NCBI RefSeq assembly: GCF_000342005.1
Contig: NZ_AOHO01000020.1
Coordinates: 1 to 64,000 of the forward strand
DNA length: 64,000 nt
Direction: 5' to 3'
Origin: Amycolatopsis decaplanina DSM 44594
GTDB taxonomy: Bacteria > Actinomycetota > Actinomycetes > Mycobacteriales > Pseudonocardiaceae
Shown here: in pieces, positions 36,706-48,477 of the stretch
Numbering within the stretch: the first letter of the stretch is position 1
Layout of the letters: each line of letters begins with the position of its first letter
Made by a program: the position numbers and the translations under genes
Notes under the pieces: model-generated
Told to the model about the DNA's origin: nothing
Seen by the model: the letters and a program-made list of their open reading frames with translations, nothing else
Databases searched by the model: none

Positions 36706-37332
36706 ATGTTGGACGCGAATTGGCCGGACAGCTGGCGGGGCGCCTTCCGCATCGAGATGCGGGCGGAGGCGATCGGCCTCGCGTGGCGTGGCTGGCCGGT
36801 GCTCCCTGGTGCGGAGCCCGCCGCGATCACCGCGGCAGGTGACGACCTCACCTGGCGGCGTCCCGTCCCGGCCCAGGACAACTGGCGTGAAACGCTCGAG
36901 AGCCACCCGCACGACGTCGCCACCTGGTTCGGTGACGACACACACAGCCTGCTCGTGGCCACCGGCACCGTGCTCGACGCCATCGAGGTCGACGACGAGC
37001 TCGGCAAGGCCGCCGCCCGCCTGCTGCGCGCCACCGGTCACCCGGCCCCGATCGTCGCGATGCCGAACGGGCGCTGGCTGTTCCTGACCACCGTCGCCAC
37101 GAGCATCCCGCGGGAACTGGCCGATCACGCCTCGATCCAGTGGCACGGCGCGAACGGCTACATCCCGCTGCCCCCGTCGCCGTTCCAGCACGGTGTCGTG
37201 CACTGGCGGGTCAAGCCCGAGGTCTGGGGCTGGCAGCTGCCCGAGGCCACCGAGGTGCACGACGTGCTCGTCCGTGCGCTGGCCGGTGACAAGGCCGCCG
37301 CCTCCGTGGCGAGCCTGAGCACCGCCGCCTGA
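36706..37332 (+). CDS. Bifunctional primase/polymerase N-terminal-like protein
   Basis: 208 aa. It resembles the actinobacterial family annotated as bifunctional DNA primase/polymerase N-terminal proteins: WPDSWRGAFRIEMRAEAIGL at the start, LAWRGWPVLPG, LLVATGTVLDAIEVDDELG and PIVAMPNGRWLFLTT, then PPSPFQHGVVHWRVKPE. I do not see the hDhD metal motif of active prim-pol domains, so catalysis is doubtful. ATG 36706 follows GAGGCAGGGACAGTA. It ends 13 bases from the convergent helicase gene. Confidence 0.65.
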   Translation: MLDANWPDSWRGAFRIEMRAEAIGLAWRGWPVLPGAEPAAITAAGDDLTWRRPVPAQDNWRETLESHPHDVATWFGDDTHSLLVATGTVLDAIEVDDELGKAAARLLRATGHPAPIVAMPNGRWLFLTTVATSIPRELADHASIQWHGANGYIPLPPSPFQHGVVHWRVKPEVWGWQLPEATEVHDVLVRALAGDKAAASVASLSTAA

Positions 37333-37345
37333 TCAACCCACAATT

Positions 37346-39811
37346 TCAAGCCACCCCGTGGCCCGACTGGGACCCGTGCTGACGCAAAGCCCCGAGCACG
37401 GTGTCCAGAACGGCCACTGCCCCCGCCTTGTCCAGCGGATCGTTGCCGTTCCCGCACTTCGGCGACTGAACGCAGGACGGGCAGCCGGCCGGGCACTCGC
37501 AGGAAACGATCGCCTCCCGCGTTGCGGCCAGCCAAGGGACAATTGCGGCAAACCCGCGATCGGCGAATCCCGCACCCCCGGGATGGCCATCGTGCACGAA
37601 CACCGTCGCCTCCCCGGTGTCCTCGTGCCACGCGGTCGACACCCCGCCGATGTCCCAGCGGTCGCACGTAGCGAACAGCGGTAGCAGGCCGATCGCCGCG
37701 TGCTCGGCGGCATGCAGGGCGCCGGGGACGCGCGCCGGATCCAACCCGGCGCTCGTCCCCGGTGCCCCGCCAAGTTCCTCGGTCCCCACCCTGGAGCCTC
37801 CGGTCCCCACCGGCTCCAGAACTTCGGTCCCCGGCCGATGGCCCCCGGTCCCCGCCACGCCATCGGACAGGCCGAGCAGTTCCGCCGAGATCGTGTACCA
37901 GACGGCACGGGTGTGCAGGCTCTGCTCCGGCAGATCCAGCGGAGTCTGGTCCAGCACCTCACCCGACGGGCGTCGCCGCAAGTAGCCGACCACTTGCGAA
38001 CTCACCGACACCTCGCCGAGGTTCACCGTGATCCCGCCGTACACCCTGGTCTCTTCGGTGCGCAACACGCCGATGTCGACGATCTCGCGCGGGGACGTGG
38101 TCCAGTCCGGATCCTCCGCGTGCACCAGGGCGAGCCCGGTCTCCAGATCCAGTTCGTCGACCACATAAGACGAGCCCTGGTGCAGGTACACCGCGCCGGG
38201 ATGCACCGCGTAGCAGGCGGAACCCGGATCGACCGTGCCGAGCATCCGGCCGGAATCGGCTTCCACCACGGCGATCTGCTCGCCCCCGGAACCACGGATG
38301 CCGACTTCGGCATGCGGCCGGTCGCGCGAAGTCCAGTACCAGCCGCTCGTGCGACGCCGGACGATCTTCTCCTTGACCAGATCGGCGAGCACGGCACGCG
38401 CCTGGTCACCGCCGAAGGCCGCGACCTCCGGCTCGGTCAAGGGGAGTTCGGCGATGGCGCAAGCCAGTTGCGGACCCAGCACATACGGATTCGACGGGTC
38501 GAGGACGGCGGCCTCCACCGGCCGGTCCAGGATCGCGGCCGGATGGTGCACGAGATAGGTGTCCAGCGGATCATCGCGGGCCACGAACACGACCAGCGCC
38601 GCGTCTCCCGCGCGCCCGGCCCGGCCGGCCTGCTGCCAGAACGACGCGAGCGTCCCCGGGTAACCTGCCAGGACCACCGCGTCCAGCCCGGCGATGTCGA
38701 CGCCGAGTTCGAGCGCGTTCGTCGTCGCGACGCCGAGCAGCCGCCCGGACAGCAGCGCCGCTTCGAGGGCGCGCCGTTCCTCCGGCAGATACCCGGAGCG
38801 GTACGCGGCGACGGATTCCGCCAATGCACCGTCCACTTCGGACAGAATCCGCCGGGCGCCGAGCGCGGTCAGCTCCGCTCCTCGCCGTGATCGGACGAAC
38901 GCCAGCGAGCGAGCGCCTTCGATGACCAGTTCGGCGAGGATCCGGGAAGCCTCGGCACCCGCCGAGCGCCGCACCGGCGCTCCGTTCTCGCCCGAGAGTT
39001 CCGACAGCAGCGGGGGTTCCCACAACGCGACCGTGCGGGCGCCCCGCGGCGAGCCGTCCTCGGTGACCGGGACACAGTCCTGCCCGGAGAGTTTCGACGC
39101 GAACGCCGCCGGGTCCGCCGTCGTCGCGGACGCGAGGACGAAGACCGGCGAGGCGCCGTAGTACGCCGCGACCCTTCGCAGCCTGCGCAGCAGTAGCGCC
39201 ACATGGGAACCGAAGACGCCGCGATAGCTGTGGCATTCGTCGACGACGACGAACGCGAGCCGCCGGAAGAACCGGGACCAGCGCGCGTGCGACGAGAGGA
39301 TCCCGCGATGCAGCATGTCCGGGTTCGTGAACACCCAGTTCGCGTGCGCGCGGACCCAGTCCCGCTCCTGAAGCGGGGTGTCACCGTCGAACGACGCCGC
39401 CCGCGCCTTCTTGATGTCCAAAGAGGACACAGCGCGCAACTGGTCGGCGCCGAGCGCCTTGGTCGGCGACAAGTACAGCGCCGAAGCCCGTTCGTCCTCG
39501 ACCAGCGCCGAAAGCACCGGCAACTGGTACGCGAGCGACTTGCCCGACGCGGTGCCGGTGGAGATCACGACGTGCTTGCCTTCACGGGCCAGCGACGCGG
39601 CTTCCACCTGATGCCGCCACGGCGCCTTGACGCCATTCGCCCTCAGCGCCTCGACGACCGGACCCGCCGCCCACTCCGGCCAGTCCACCGAATCCGCCGG
39701 ACGGGCCGGCAGTTCGGCCACATGGGTGACCGGGTACAGCGAAGCCGGGATTCCCGCCGTCGCGCGGTCGAGAAGCCGCCGGCCTTTGCCGGATTGCGCC
39801 GTGCCGTCCAC
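37346..39811 (-). CDS. DEAD/DEAH helicase with DUF1998 zinc domain (MrfA/YprA-like)
   Basis: 821 aa. Helicase core: GVKAPWRHQVEAASLAREGK (Q-like), ISTGTASGKSLAYQLPVL (motif I), VVDECHSYRGVFGSHVAL (DECH, motif II), then LELGVDIAGLDAVVLAGYPG and FWQQAGRAGRAGDAALVVFV (motifs V-VI). The C-terminus carries four cysteines, CECPAGCPSCVQSPKCGNGN, as in MrfA, a B. subtilis factor that repairs mitomycin C damage. Homologue of Rv3649 by order. A Gly/Thr/Pro-rich repeat (GTGGHRPGTEVLEPVGTGGS, continuing to about residue 700) is an unusual insert before the DUF1998 part. GTG 39811 is the only start with a purine-rich leader. Confidence 0.88.
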   Translation of the reverse strand: MDGTAQSGKGRRLLDRATAGIPASLYPVTHVAELPARPADSVDWPEWAAGPVVEALRANGVKAPWRHQVEAASLAREGKHVVISTGTASGKSLAYQLPVLSALVEDERASALYLSPTKALGADQLRAVSSLDIKKARAASFDGDTPLQERDWVRAHANWVFTNPDMLHRGILSSHARWSRFFRRLAFVVVDECHSYRGVFGSHVALLLRRLRRVAAYYGASPVFVLASATTADPAAFASKLSGQDCVPVTEDGSPRGARTVALWEPPLLSELSGENGAPVRRSAGAEASRILAELVIEGARSLAFVRSRRGAELTALGARRILSEVDGALAESVAAYRSGYLPEERRALEAALLSGRLLGVATTNALELGVDIAGLDAVVLAGYPGTLASFWQQAGRAGRAGDAALVVFVARDDPLDTYLVHHPAAILDRPVEAAVLDPSNPYVLGPQLACAIAELPLTEPEVAAFGGDQARAVLADLVKEKIVRRRTSGWYWTSRDRPHAEVGIRGSGGEQIAVVEADSGRMLGTVDPGSACYAVHPGAVYLHQGSSYVVDELDLETGLALVHAEDPDWTTSPREIVDIGVLRTEETRVYGGITVNLGEVSVSSQVVGYLRRRPSGEVLDQTPLDLPEQSLHTRAVWYTISAELLGLSDGVAGTGGHRPGTEVLEPVGTGGSRVGTEELGGAPGTSAGLDPARVPGALHAAEHAAIGLLPLFATCDRWDIGGVSTAWHEDTGEATVFVHDGHPGGAGFADRGFAAIVPWLAATREAIVSCECPAGCPSCVQSPKCGNGNDPLDKAGAVAVLDTVLGALRQHGSQSGHGVA

Positions 39812-40129
39812 CTTCCGAGCTTCGCACAGTGCCCCGACAGAAACGGGCCGTCGTCGAACGGAACGGACGGTGGAACGGGCTGCCGATGATCGATACAGTG
39901 ACCAGCCTCACACGATTACGGAACGTGTGGTGGCAGGGACGCCTTGCCGTCCGCCATCCCACTACCAATACACTCCCGCAATCCACACCGACTGTGGCGA
40001 GCGTCATGTGAGACGTACCTTGCAGTGCGACTAGCGTGACGTTCGGTTCAGTTCCCCATGCCAGCGCACGAGCCGCCGGTTCCATCGGCGGAGCGTCGTT
40101 GGCCAACGGCGACGTCTCCAGGAGGACGA
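39812..40129. other. Divergent promoter region, helicase / H+-PPase
   Basis: 318 bp without a gene. CACACG-N9-CGTGTG (39909-39929) is an inverted repeat of unknown use. On the minus strand CTGTCGGGGCAC near 39833-39844 loosely resembles the LexA-independent (PafBC) damage promoter. AGGAGG (40120-40125) is the H+-PPase ribosome binding site. Confidence 0.4.
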
Positions 40130-42424
<2,295 letters not shown>

Positions 42425-42444
42425 CGCCGAACAAGTTCCACGCG

Positions 42445-42478
42445 CCGGGCCCGTCACGATTCCCCGTGGCGGGCCCGG
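42445..42478 (+). terminator. Terminator of hppA
   Basis: A 14-bp stem (ccgggcccgtcacg / cgtggcgggcccgg, one G-T type mismatch) with a 6-base loop, 20 bases after the hppA stop. Confidence 0.75.
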
Positions 42479-42541
42479 GGTTTGTCCGGCGCAGGCTAAT
42501 CTCTGCGCGTCACGCCGATCCGATCCGGGGGAGTCCCTGCC

Positions 42542-43093
42542 ATGAGGCGTTCGATCATCCTGTTCGCCGCCGTTCTCCTGTCGGCGGGCTGCGGTGGCAC
42601 CGAGCCGGCGGCCGCTCCTTCACCTTCTTCCCCCGCGCCCGCGGCCGGGAGTTCCTGGATGGACGGCTTCTGCGGTTCGCTGATCGACTTCGCCAAGATC
42701 GGCGATTTCACGATGCCCGGCTTCGAGCAGGATGACGTCGCCAGTGCGCGGAAGGTGATGGACGAGGCCTTCGGGGTGTTCGCGCCCGGTTTCGACAACG
42801 CGGTCACCGGCCTGCGGAAGCTCGGCCAGGCGCCGAGCGCGGAAGCCGACGCGGCGCGCAGGAGCACCGTCGACGCGCTGTCGCCGATCCGGGACGAGGT
42901 GCTCGCCGCGAAGGCCGCACTGGACGCCGCGCCGAAGGACGACAAGAAGGCCGTGGCCGCCGCCGCGGTTTCCTTCCGGCAGATCGGCTCCCACATCAAC
43001 GACATGCCCGACCCGTTCCAGCAGCTGGAAACGAACGCTTCGTTGAAAACACTGGCCGCGCAGGCCCCGAACTGCAAGAAGCTGCCTTCCTGA
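42542..43093 (+). CDS. Putative lipoprotein
   Basis: 183 aa. Signal peptide with lipobox LSAGC (about 14-18), a Pro/Ala/Ser-rich linker, then a helical domain with two conserved-looking cysteines (FCGSLIDF near 44 and APNCKKL at the end). The gene at 43187 has the same plan (YCGAAGGL and PGCQELV), so the two are tandem paralogues. Function unknown; membrane-anchored, facing outside. Confidence 0.75.
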   Translation: MRRSIILFAAVLLSAGCGGTEPAAAPSPSSPAPAAGSSWMDGFCGSLIDFAKIGDFTMPGFEQDDVASARKVMDEAFGVFAPGFDNAVTGLRKLGQAPSAEADAARRSTVDALSPIRDEVLAAKAALDAAPKDDKKAVAAAAVSFRQIGSHINDMPDPFQQLETNASLKTLAAQAPNCKKLPS

Positions 43094-43186
43094 CCCTCAT
43101 CCTTTCGTCACGTTGATTTGCATTGCCCCCCGGTATCGGTACCGTCGGGGGCCAGCCGGGAAGTCGTCAGGTCGGGAGGTGTTTTC

Positions 43187-43771
43187 GTGCGGCCGCGGTT
43201 CACCGTCCTTGCCGCGCTAGCAACAGGTATCGGACTCGGCCTCGCCGGGTGCGGGCAGCAGCCCGCGGTGACTTCCCACGCCAGACAAGAAGGTCTCGCG
43301 ACGGTCAGCGCGTCGGAGGCCGACCCCACCTCCGCCTGGGCGGAGGGATACTGCGGCGCGGCGGGCGGACTCGTCCGGACGCTGGCGACGTTGCCCAGCG
43401 TCGATCCGAGCACGCCGCAGCAGGCTTCCCGTACCTCCAGCGAGCTGATGGTCTCAGTGGTCGAAGGGCTGGATCGCACCTCTTCCGCGCTCGAGAACCT
43501 CGGTCCGGCCCCGGTCACCGGCGGCGACACCTCGCGGACGGCCGCCATCGCCCAGCTCGAAGGCATCCGTGCCCGCGCCGACGACGTCCGCCACCGTCTC
43601 GACTCCTCAACCGACCCCGAAGCGACGAAAACGGCACTTCGCGACGCGAGGGCATCGCTCGACGAACTAGACCGTCTCGACCTTCTCAGGGGCCTTAACG
43701 ACGTGCCTCAGCTCGCCGCGGCGAGCAGCCGGATCCCGGGCTGCCAGGAATTGGTCAAGCAACCGCGTTGA
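43187..43771 (+). CDS. Putative lipoprotein, paralogue of the preceding gene
   Basis: 194 aa. Lipobox LAGC after RPRFTVLAALATGIGLG, a spacer, then a four-helix-like domain (LVRTLATLPSVDPSTPQQAS; AQLEGIRARADDVRHRLDSS) ending in IPGCQEL. GTG 43187 is chosen because GGGAGG lies upstream; the frame begins at 43118. The paired cysteines and length match the gene at 42542. Function unknown. Confidence 0.72.
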   Translation: MRPRFTVLAALATGIGLGLAGCGQQPAVTSHARQEGLATVSASEADPTSAWAEGYCGAAGGLVRTLATLPSVDPSTPQQASRTSSELMVSVVEGLDRTSSALENLGPAPVTGGDTSRTAAIAQLEGIRARADDVRHRLDSSTDPEATKTALRDARASLDELDRLDLLRGLNDVPQLAAASSRIPGCQELVKQPR

Positions 43772-43797
43772 GTCACCACGCTGTCACTGGCCATGAG

Positions 43798-43817
43798 TCG
43801 AACTTGTGTTCTATTCT
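43798..43817 (+). promoter_or_regulatory. LexA-type SOS box overlapping a -10 element
   Basis: TCGAAC-TTGT-GTTCTA (43798-43813). The TA begins TATTCT (43812-43817), and seven bases on is the GTG at 43824, consistent with a leaderless, LexA-controlled transcript. Same 16-bp form as the sites at 9000-9015 and 49236-49251. Confidence 0.6.
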
Positions 43818-43823
43818 GTCCGG

Positions 43824-44417
43824 GTGGACGGGACGATCTCGCTCTTCTCGGCGGAGGCGAGCGGGCCGGGGCTCGCCGACCTAGCCGGTGTGCTGTGCGG
43901 GCCCGGGCGGATGACGGGCTTCGGGCGGACGGCCGCGCGGCTGTCCGCCGTGGTCGACGAGCCATGGCGGGCGGGTGCCCTCGCCAGGGAATGCCGTCGT
44001 CGCGGCGCGGAGGCGCAGGTCTCGGCCGCCGAATGCGGGCGGCCGCTCGTGAGAACGCCGTTCCGGGTCGATCTGCTTCCGCTGGAGCAGCGCTGGAACC
44101 GTGGTGAAGGGAAGGTCTTGCCGGAGGGCTTCCGGCTCGACGGGGCGATGTTGAGGATGTGGGCGCTGGCGGCGGGCAGTCCCCAGGGCAACGGCTACCT
44201 GCTCGCGCTCGATCCGGAGGCGCCGGAGACGCATGAGCGGCTGATCGCGGCGCTGGCCCAGCTGGGCGTACCGGCGAAGGCTCAGAAGGGCGAAGACTCG
44301 CTGCTTCGGGTCACCGGACGGCGGCGACTAGCGCACGTCCTCGAGCTGATCGGGGACGCGCCCGCGGGTGCCGAGCCCGCTTGGCCCAGCCTGGTGCCGG
44401 TGGTGCGCGCCGTCTGA
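43824..44417 (+). CDS. Unknown protein behind a LexA-type box
   Basis: 197 aa. No firm family. The N-terminal half has VLCGPGRMTGFGRTAARLSA and VRTPFRVDLLPLEQRWNRGE. The C-terminal half, SPQGNGYLLALDPEAPETHE then RLIAALAQLGVPAKAQKGED and TGRRRLAHVLELIGDAP, has the feel of a WhiA/LAGLIDADG-like alpha-beta fold, but I would not assign it. GTG 43824 is chosen because it sits at the predicted transcription start downstream of the box; GTG 43806 is inside the box. Followed at once by a perfect hairpin. Confidence 0.65.
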   Translation: MDGTISLFSAEASGPGLADLAGVLCGPGRMTGFGRTAARLSAVVDEPWRAGALARECRRRGAEAQVSAAECGRPLVRTPFRVDLLPLEQRWNRGEGKVLPEGFRLDGAMLRMWALAAGSPQGNGYLLALDPEAPETHERLIAALAQLGVPAKAQKGEDSLLRVTGRRRLAHVLELIGDAPAGAEPAWPSLVPVVRAV

Positions 44418-44419
44418 GG

Positions 44420-44465
44420 CTCGTGAGTGGTAATGACGGTTAGAACCGTCATTACCACTCACGAG
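44420..44465. terminator. Perfect 22-bp hairpin between convergent genes
   Basis: Arms 44420-44441 and 44444-44465 pair perfectly with a 2-base loop, beginning three bases after the stop. The arm word ctcgtgagtggtaatgacgg is one base different from that at 5924-5971. Confidence 0.7.
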
Positions 44466-44474
44466 GGTGGGGCG

Positions 44475-45287
44475 TCAGGGCTTCGGCGCCCGGCAGTCCG
44501 GGTTCGTCAGGTCCAATTCACTGTGCGAGAGGCAGGAGGTCAGCTGGTAGGTCTGCTCCCCGTAGTTGATGCCCTTCCGCACGGTCACGTTCCCGGCCGC
44601 GTCGACCTCGCACGGGTTGTTCATCGTGCACCGCTGGCCGCTTTCGTTGCCGGTGTTGTTGACGCCGACGACCTTCCCCGTCGAGGTCTCGATGATCGGC
44701 GACCCCGAGGTCCCGCCGATCGTCTTGCACGCCGAGGTGTACCTGATCGAGTCCTTCCAGACCCAGTCCGCCTCGTGCAGCTCGTGGACGAAGCCGTCGA
44801 TGTCGCAGGAATAGATCTTCTTCCAGTAACCCGACACCACGTCCATCGCGATGCCCGCCGACGGACGGGTCTCCGAGAGCGTCAGCGGGGCGATACCGTA
44901 GGCCGACTTGATCTTGGCGTAGCTCGTGTTGAGCTGGTAGAGCGAGACGTCGGTATCGGTCATCGTGGCGTAAAGCAGCTTCTTCGCCTTGAGCGTGCCC
45001 AGTGACGAACGGCCGTCCTTGGACAGCAGGCTGAAGGTCCGTGACGACGGCTGGTTGACGATTACTTCTCCGGGGTCCGGGAAACCTTCTTGCAGGCAAT
45101 GCCCGTTGGAGAGGACGAGGGCGGGGTCGTCGAGGCTCGCCTCGGGCGGTTTGACCACCGACCCGGAGCAGTTCGACAACGCCACGGTTCCGGCGAAAGT
45201 GGTCGTGGCCGCTTCCGCCGGGGAGGTTCCGACCAGGGCGGACGCGGTCAGCATGGCGAACAGTGTGCCGAGGAGTCGTCGGGTCAC
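44475..45287 (-). CDS. Secreted trypsin-like serine protease
   Basis: 270 aa with a Sec signal peptide (RRLLGTLFAMLTASALVGTS, cleavage near AEAA). Catalytic triad: His63 in LSNGHCL, Asp in MTDTDVSLYQLN and Ser in IGGTSGSPII, as in chymotrypsin-fold glutamyl-endopeptidase-like and Rv3668c-like proteins. Six cysteines can form disulfides. The frame is open for 128 codons upstream, but GTG 45287-45285 has AAGGA six bases before it and gives the signal peptide. Divergent from topA, with a 268-bp gap that holds catcgccg/cggcgatg (45431-45453). Confidence 0.87.
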   Translation of the reverse strand: MTRRLLGTLFAMLTASALVGTSPAEAATTTFAGTVALSNCSGSVVKPPEASLDDPALVLSNGHCLQEGFPDPGEVIVNQPSSRTFSLLSKDGRSSLGTLKAKKLLYATMTDTDVSLYQLNTSYAKIKSAYGIAPLTLSETRPSAGIAMDVVSGYWKKIYSCDIDGFVHELHEADWVWKDSIRYTSACKTIGGTSGSPIIETSTGKVVGVNNTGNESGQRCTMNNPCEVDAAGNVTVRKGINYGEQTYQLTSCLSHSELDLTNPDCRAPKP

Positions 45288-45555
45288 GTGGAGTCCTTTC
45301 GGGTCGGCGTGGACATCAAGTGAAGCGTTGGCGGCTGGGGGCCACCACCGTCGAACGGAGGGTGTTCGGCCTGTCACGCGGGACCCCAGGCGGACGTGTC
45401 CGACATCACGTGCTAGGTGTTGAAAGGAAACATCGCCGAGCTCAGCGGCGATGCGCTGGACACACGATCGGCGGCGTGTTGCGCCACCTAGCCGTGGTCC
45501 GGGCGGTGCGAGCGTGCACACTGACGGGTCGAGAGGCGGCGCGAAGGCGCCGAAG

Positions 45556-48453
45556 ATGAGCGGAGAGCAGGACAGCGTGGCAGGAGCACGGACGAAGAAG
45601 ACCGCGGCGTCGGGCGACGGCGCGGGCCGTCGTCGGCTGGTGATCGTCGAGTCGCCGACCAAGGCCCGCAAGATCGCCCCGTACCTCGGCGGTAACTACG
45701 TCGTGGAGTCCTCCGTCGGACACATCCGCGACCTCCCCCGCGGCGCGGCCGACGTACCCGCCCAGTACAAGGGCGAGTCGTGGGCGCGGCTCGGTGTCGA
45801 CGTCGACAACGACTTCAAGGCGCTCTACGTCGTCACGCCGGACAAGAAGTCCAAGGTCACCGAGCTGAAGGGCCTGCTGAAGGACGTCGACGAGCTCTAC
45901 CTCGCCACGGACCCCGACCGCGAGGGCGAGGCCATCGCGTGGCATCTGCTGGAGACCCTCAAGCCGAAGGTCCCGGTGCGCCGGATGGTCTTCCACGAGG
46001 TCACCGAGCAGGCGATCCGCGCCGCGGCCGACAGCACCCGTGAGCTCGACGGAGATCTGGTCGACGCGCAGGAGACCCGCCGAATCCTGGACCGGCTCTA
46101 CGGCTACGAGGTCTCGCCCGTGCTGTGGAAGAAGGTCATGCCGAAGCTTTCGGCGGGCCGTGTGCAGTCCGTGGCGACCAGGATCGTGGTCGAGCGTGAG
46201 CGCGAGCGCATGCGCTTCACCTCGGCGTCGTACTGGGACATCTCGGCGACGATGGACGCGGGCGCCGAGGCGTCCCCCCGTAATTTCCCGGCCAGGATGA
46301 TCGCCGTCGACGGCGCGCGTCTGGCCACCGGCCGGGACTTCGGCTCGGACGGACGGCTCAAGGCTTCGAACAACGAGATCCGCGTGCTGGCCGAGGCCGA
46401 CGCGGTCCGGCTGGCCGAGGCGCTGAAGAACCGCGACTTCAAGGTCGCGAGCGTCGAGGAGAAGCCGTACACGCGGAAGCCGTACGCGCCCTTCATGACC
46501 TCGACCCTGCAGCAGGAGGCGGGCCGCAAGCTGCGGTTCACCTCCGAGCGCACCATGCGGATCGCGCAGAAGCTGTACGAGAACGGGTACATCACTTATA
46601 TGCGTACCGACTCCACGACGCTGTCGGAGTCGGCGATCTCGGCGGCGCGCAGCCAGGCGACGCAGCTGTACGGCAAGGAATACGTCTCGCCGTCGCCGCG
46701 CCAGTACACCCGCAAGGTGAAGAACGCGCAGGAAGCCCACGAGGCGATCCGTCCTTCGGGTGAGGTCTTCCGGACTCCGGGCCAGGTCGCGAAGGATCTG
46801 GACACCGACGAGTACCGCCTTTACGAGATGATCTGGCAGCGCACGATCGCGTCGCAGATGGCGGACGCGAAGGGCACCACGATGTCGGTGCGCATCGTCG
46901 GCACCGCCACCAGTGGCGAAGAGTGCACCTTCGCCGCGTCCGGCCGCACGATCACCTTCGCCGGCTTCCTCAAGGCGTACGTCGAGGCCGTCGACACCGA
47001 GAGCGGCGGCGAGGCGGACGACAAGCAGAGCCGTCTCCCGCAGCTGGTCAAGGACCAGGCGCTGACCGCGACCGAGCTGAGCCCGGACGGGCACACCACG
47101 TCGCCGCCGGCGCGCTACTCGGAGCCGAGCCTGGTCAGCAAGCTCGAAGAGCTGGGCATCGGCCGCCCGTCGACGTACGCGTCGATCATCAAGACCATCC
47201 AGGACCGCGGCTACGTGTGGAAGAAGGGTTCCGCGCTGGTGCCGTCCTGGGTCGCGTTCGCCGTGATCGGGCTGATGGAGCGGCATTTCGAGCGGCTGGT
47301 CGACTACGACTTCACCGCCGGCATGGAAGACGAACTCGACCGTATCGCCGCCGGTGACGAGCACCGCACGCAGTGGCTGTCGAAGTTCTACTTCGGTGGT
47401 GACATGGGCGTCGACGGTTCCGTCGGCCGTCTCGGCGGGTTGAAGAAGCTGGTCGGCTCGGGAGTCGAGGACATCGACGCCCGCGAGATCAACTCGATCC
47501 CGCTGTTCAGCGACGCCGACGGCCACACCGTCGTCGTGCGCGTCGGCCGCTACGGCCCGTACCTTGAGCGTGAGGTCGACGGCACGTCGCAGCGGGCGAA
47601 CCTGCCCGAGGACCTGCCGCCGGACGAGCTGACCCCCGCCATCGCGGAGAAGCTGTTCGCGACGCCGCAGGAAGGCCGCGTGCTCGGCACCGACCCGGTC
47701 AGCGGACACGAGATCGTGGCGAAGGAAGGCCGCTTCGGCCCGTACGTCACCGAGCTCCTGCCCGAGCCGGAGCCGCTGCCCGAAGGCGCGACAGCCGCGC
47801 AGAAGAAGGCCGCGAAGGCGAAGCAGCCGAAGCCGCGGACGGGCTCGCTGTTCAAGTCGATGTCGATCGAGACGATGAACCTCGAAGACGCGCTGAAGCT
47901 GCTCTCGCTACCGCGCGTCGTCGGCAAGGACCCGGAGTCCGGTGACGAGATCACCGCGCAGAACGGACGCTACGGGCCGTACCTGAAGAAGGGCACGGAC
48001 TCGCGTTCGCTCACGACCGAGGACCAGCTGTTCTCGATCACGCTCGAAGAGGCGCTGAAGATCTACTCGGAGCCGAAGCAGCGTGGCCGGTCCGCGACCG
48101 CGAAGCCGCCGCTCAAGGAATTGGGCGACGACCCGGTGTCCGGTAAGCCGATGGTGGTCAAGGACGGCCGCTTCGGTCCGTACGTGACCGATGGCGAGTA
48201 CAACGCGACGCTGCGGAAGTCGGACAGCATCGAGGAGCTGACCGCCGAGCGTGGCGCCGAACTGCTGGCGGAGAAGCGCGCGAAGGGCCCCGCGCCCAAG
48301 CGCAAGGCTCCGGCGCGGAAGACGGCGGCGGCGAAGACGACGGCCACCAAGACGACAGCGGCCAAGAAGACCGCCGCGACCAAGTCGGCGGCGGCGAAGT
48401 CGACCACGGCGAAGAAGCCTTCGACGCGCTCGACGGCCACGAAGACGAAGTAG
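45556..48453 (+). CDS. topA: DNA topoisomerase I
   Basis: 965 aa. Type IA enzyme that relaxes negative supercoils. TOPRIM domain with VIVESPTKARKIAPYLG and the DxDxxGE metal site in YLATDPDREGEAIAWHLLET. The active-site tyrosine is in YITYMRTDSTTLS. Four repeats of the actinobacterial C-terminal domain follow (each with GRYGPY or GRFGPY). The tail is a Lys/Ala/Thr-rich stretch (TAAKKTAATKSAAAKSTTAK), usual for actinobacterial TopA and probably DNA-binding. No zinc fingers. ATG 45556; a GAAGG lies ten bases upstream. Confidence 0.96.
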   Translation: MSGEQDSVAGARTKKTAASGDGAGRRRLVIVESPTKARKIAPYLGGNYVVESSVGHIRDLPRGAADVPAQYKGESWARLGVDVDNDFKALYVVTPDKKSKVTELKGLLKDVDELYLATDPDREGEAIAWHLLETLKPKVPVRRMVFHEVTEQAIRAAADSTRELDGDLVDAQETRRILDRLYGYEVSPVLWKKVMPKLSAGRVQSVATRIVVERERERMRFTSASYWDISATMDAGAEASPRNFPARMIAVDGARLATGRDFGSDGRLKASNNEIRVLAEADAVRLAEALKNRDFKVASVEEKPYTRKPYAPFMTSTLQQEAGRKLRFTSERTMRIAQKLYENGYITYMRTDSTTLSESAISAARSQATQLYGKEYVSPSPRQYTRKVKNAQEAHEAIRPSGEVFRTPGQVAKDLDTDEYRLYEMIWQRTIASQMADAKGTTMSVRIVGTATSGEECTFAASGRTITFAGFLKAYVEAVDTESGGEADDKQSRLPQLVKDQALTATELSPDGHTTSPPARYSEPSLVSKLEELGIGRPSTYASIIKTIQDRGYVWKKGSALVPSWVAFAVIGLMERHFERLVDYDFTAGMEDELDRIAAGDEHRTQWLSKFYFGGDMGVDGSVGRLGGLKKLVGSGVEDIDAREINSIPLFSDADGHTVVVRVGRYGPYLEREVDGTSQRANLPEDLPPDELTPAIAEKLFATPQEGRVLGTDPVSGHEIVAKEGRFGPYVTELLPEPEPLPEGATAAQKKAAKAKQPKPRTGSLFKSMSIETMNLEDALKLLSLPRVVGKDPESGDEITAQNGRYGPYLKKGTDSRSLTTEDQLFSITLEEALKIYSEPKQRGRSATAKPPLKELGDDPVSGKPMVVKDGRFGPYVTDGEYNATLRKSDSIEELTAERGAELLAEKRAKGPAPKRKAPARKTAAAKTTATKTTAAKKTAATKSAAAKSTTAKKPSTRSTATKTK

Positions 48454-48477
48454 CGACCCAGCTCCTCCAAATGTCAT

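Noticed and set aside
45442-47709. 755-codon minus-strand open frame
   Set aside because: Antisense of topA; no motifs.
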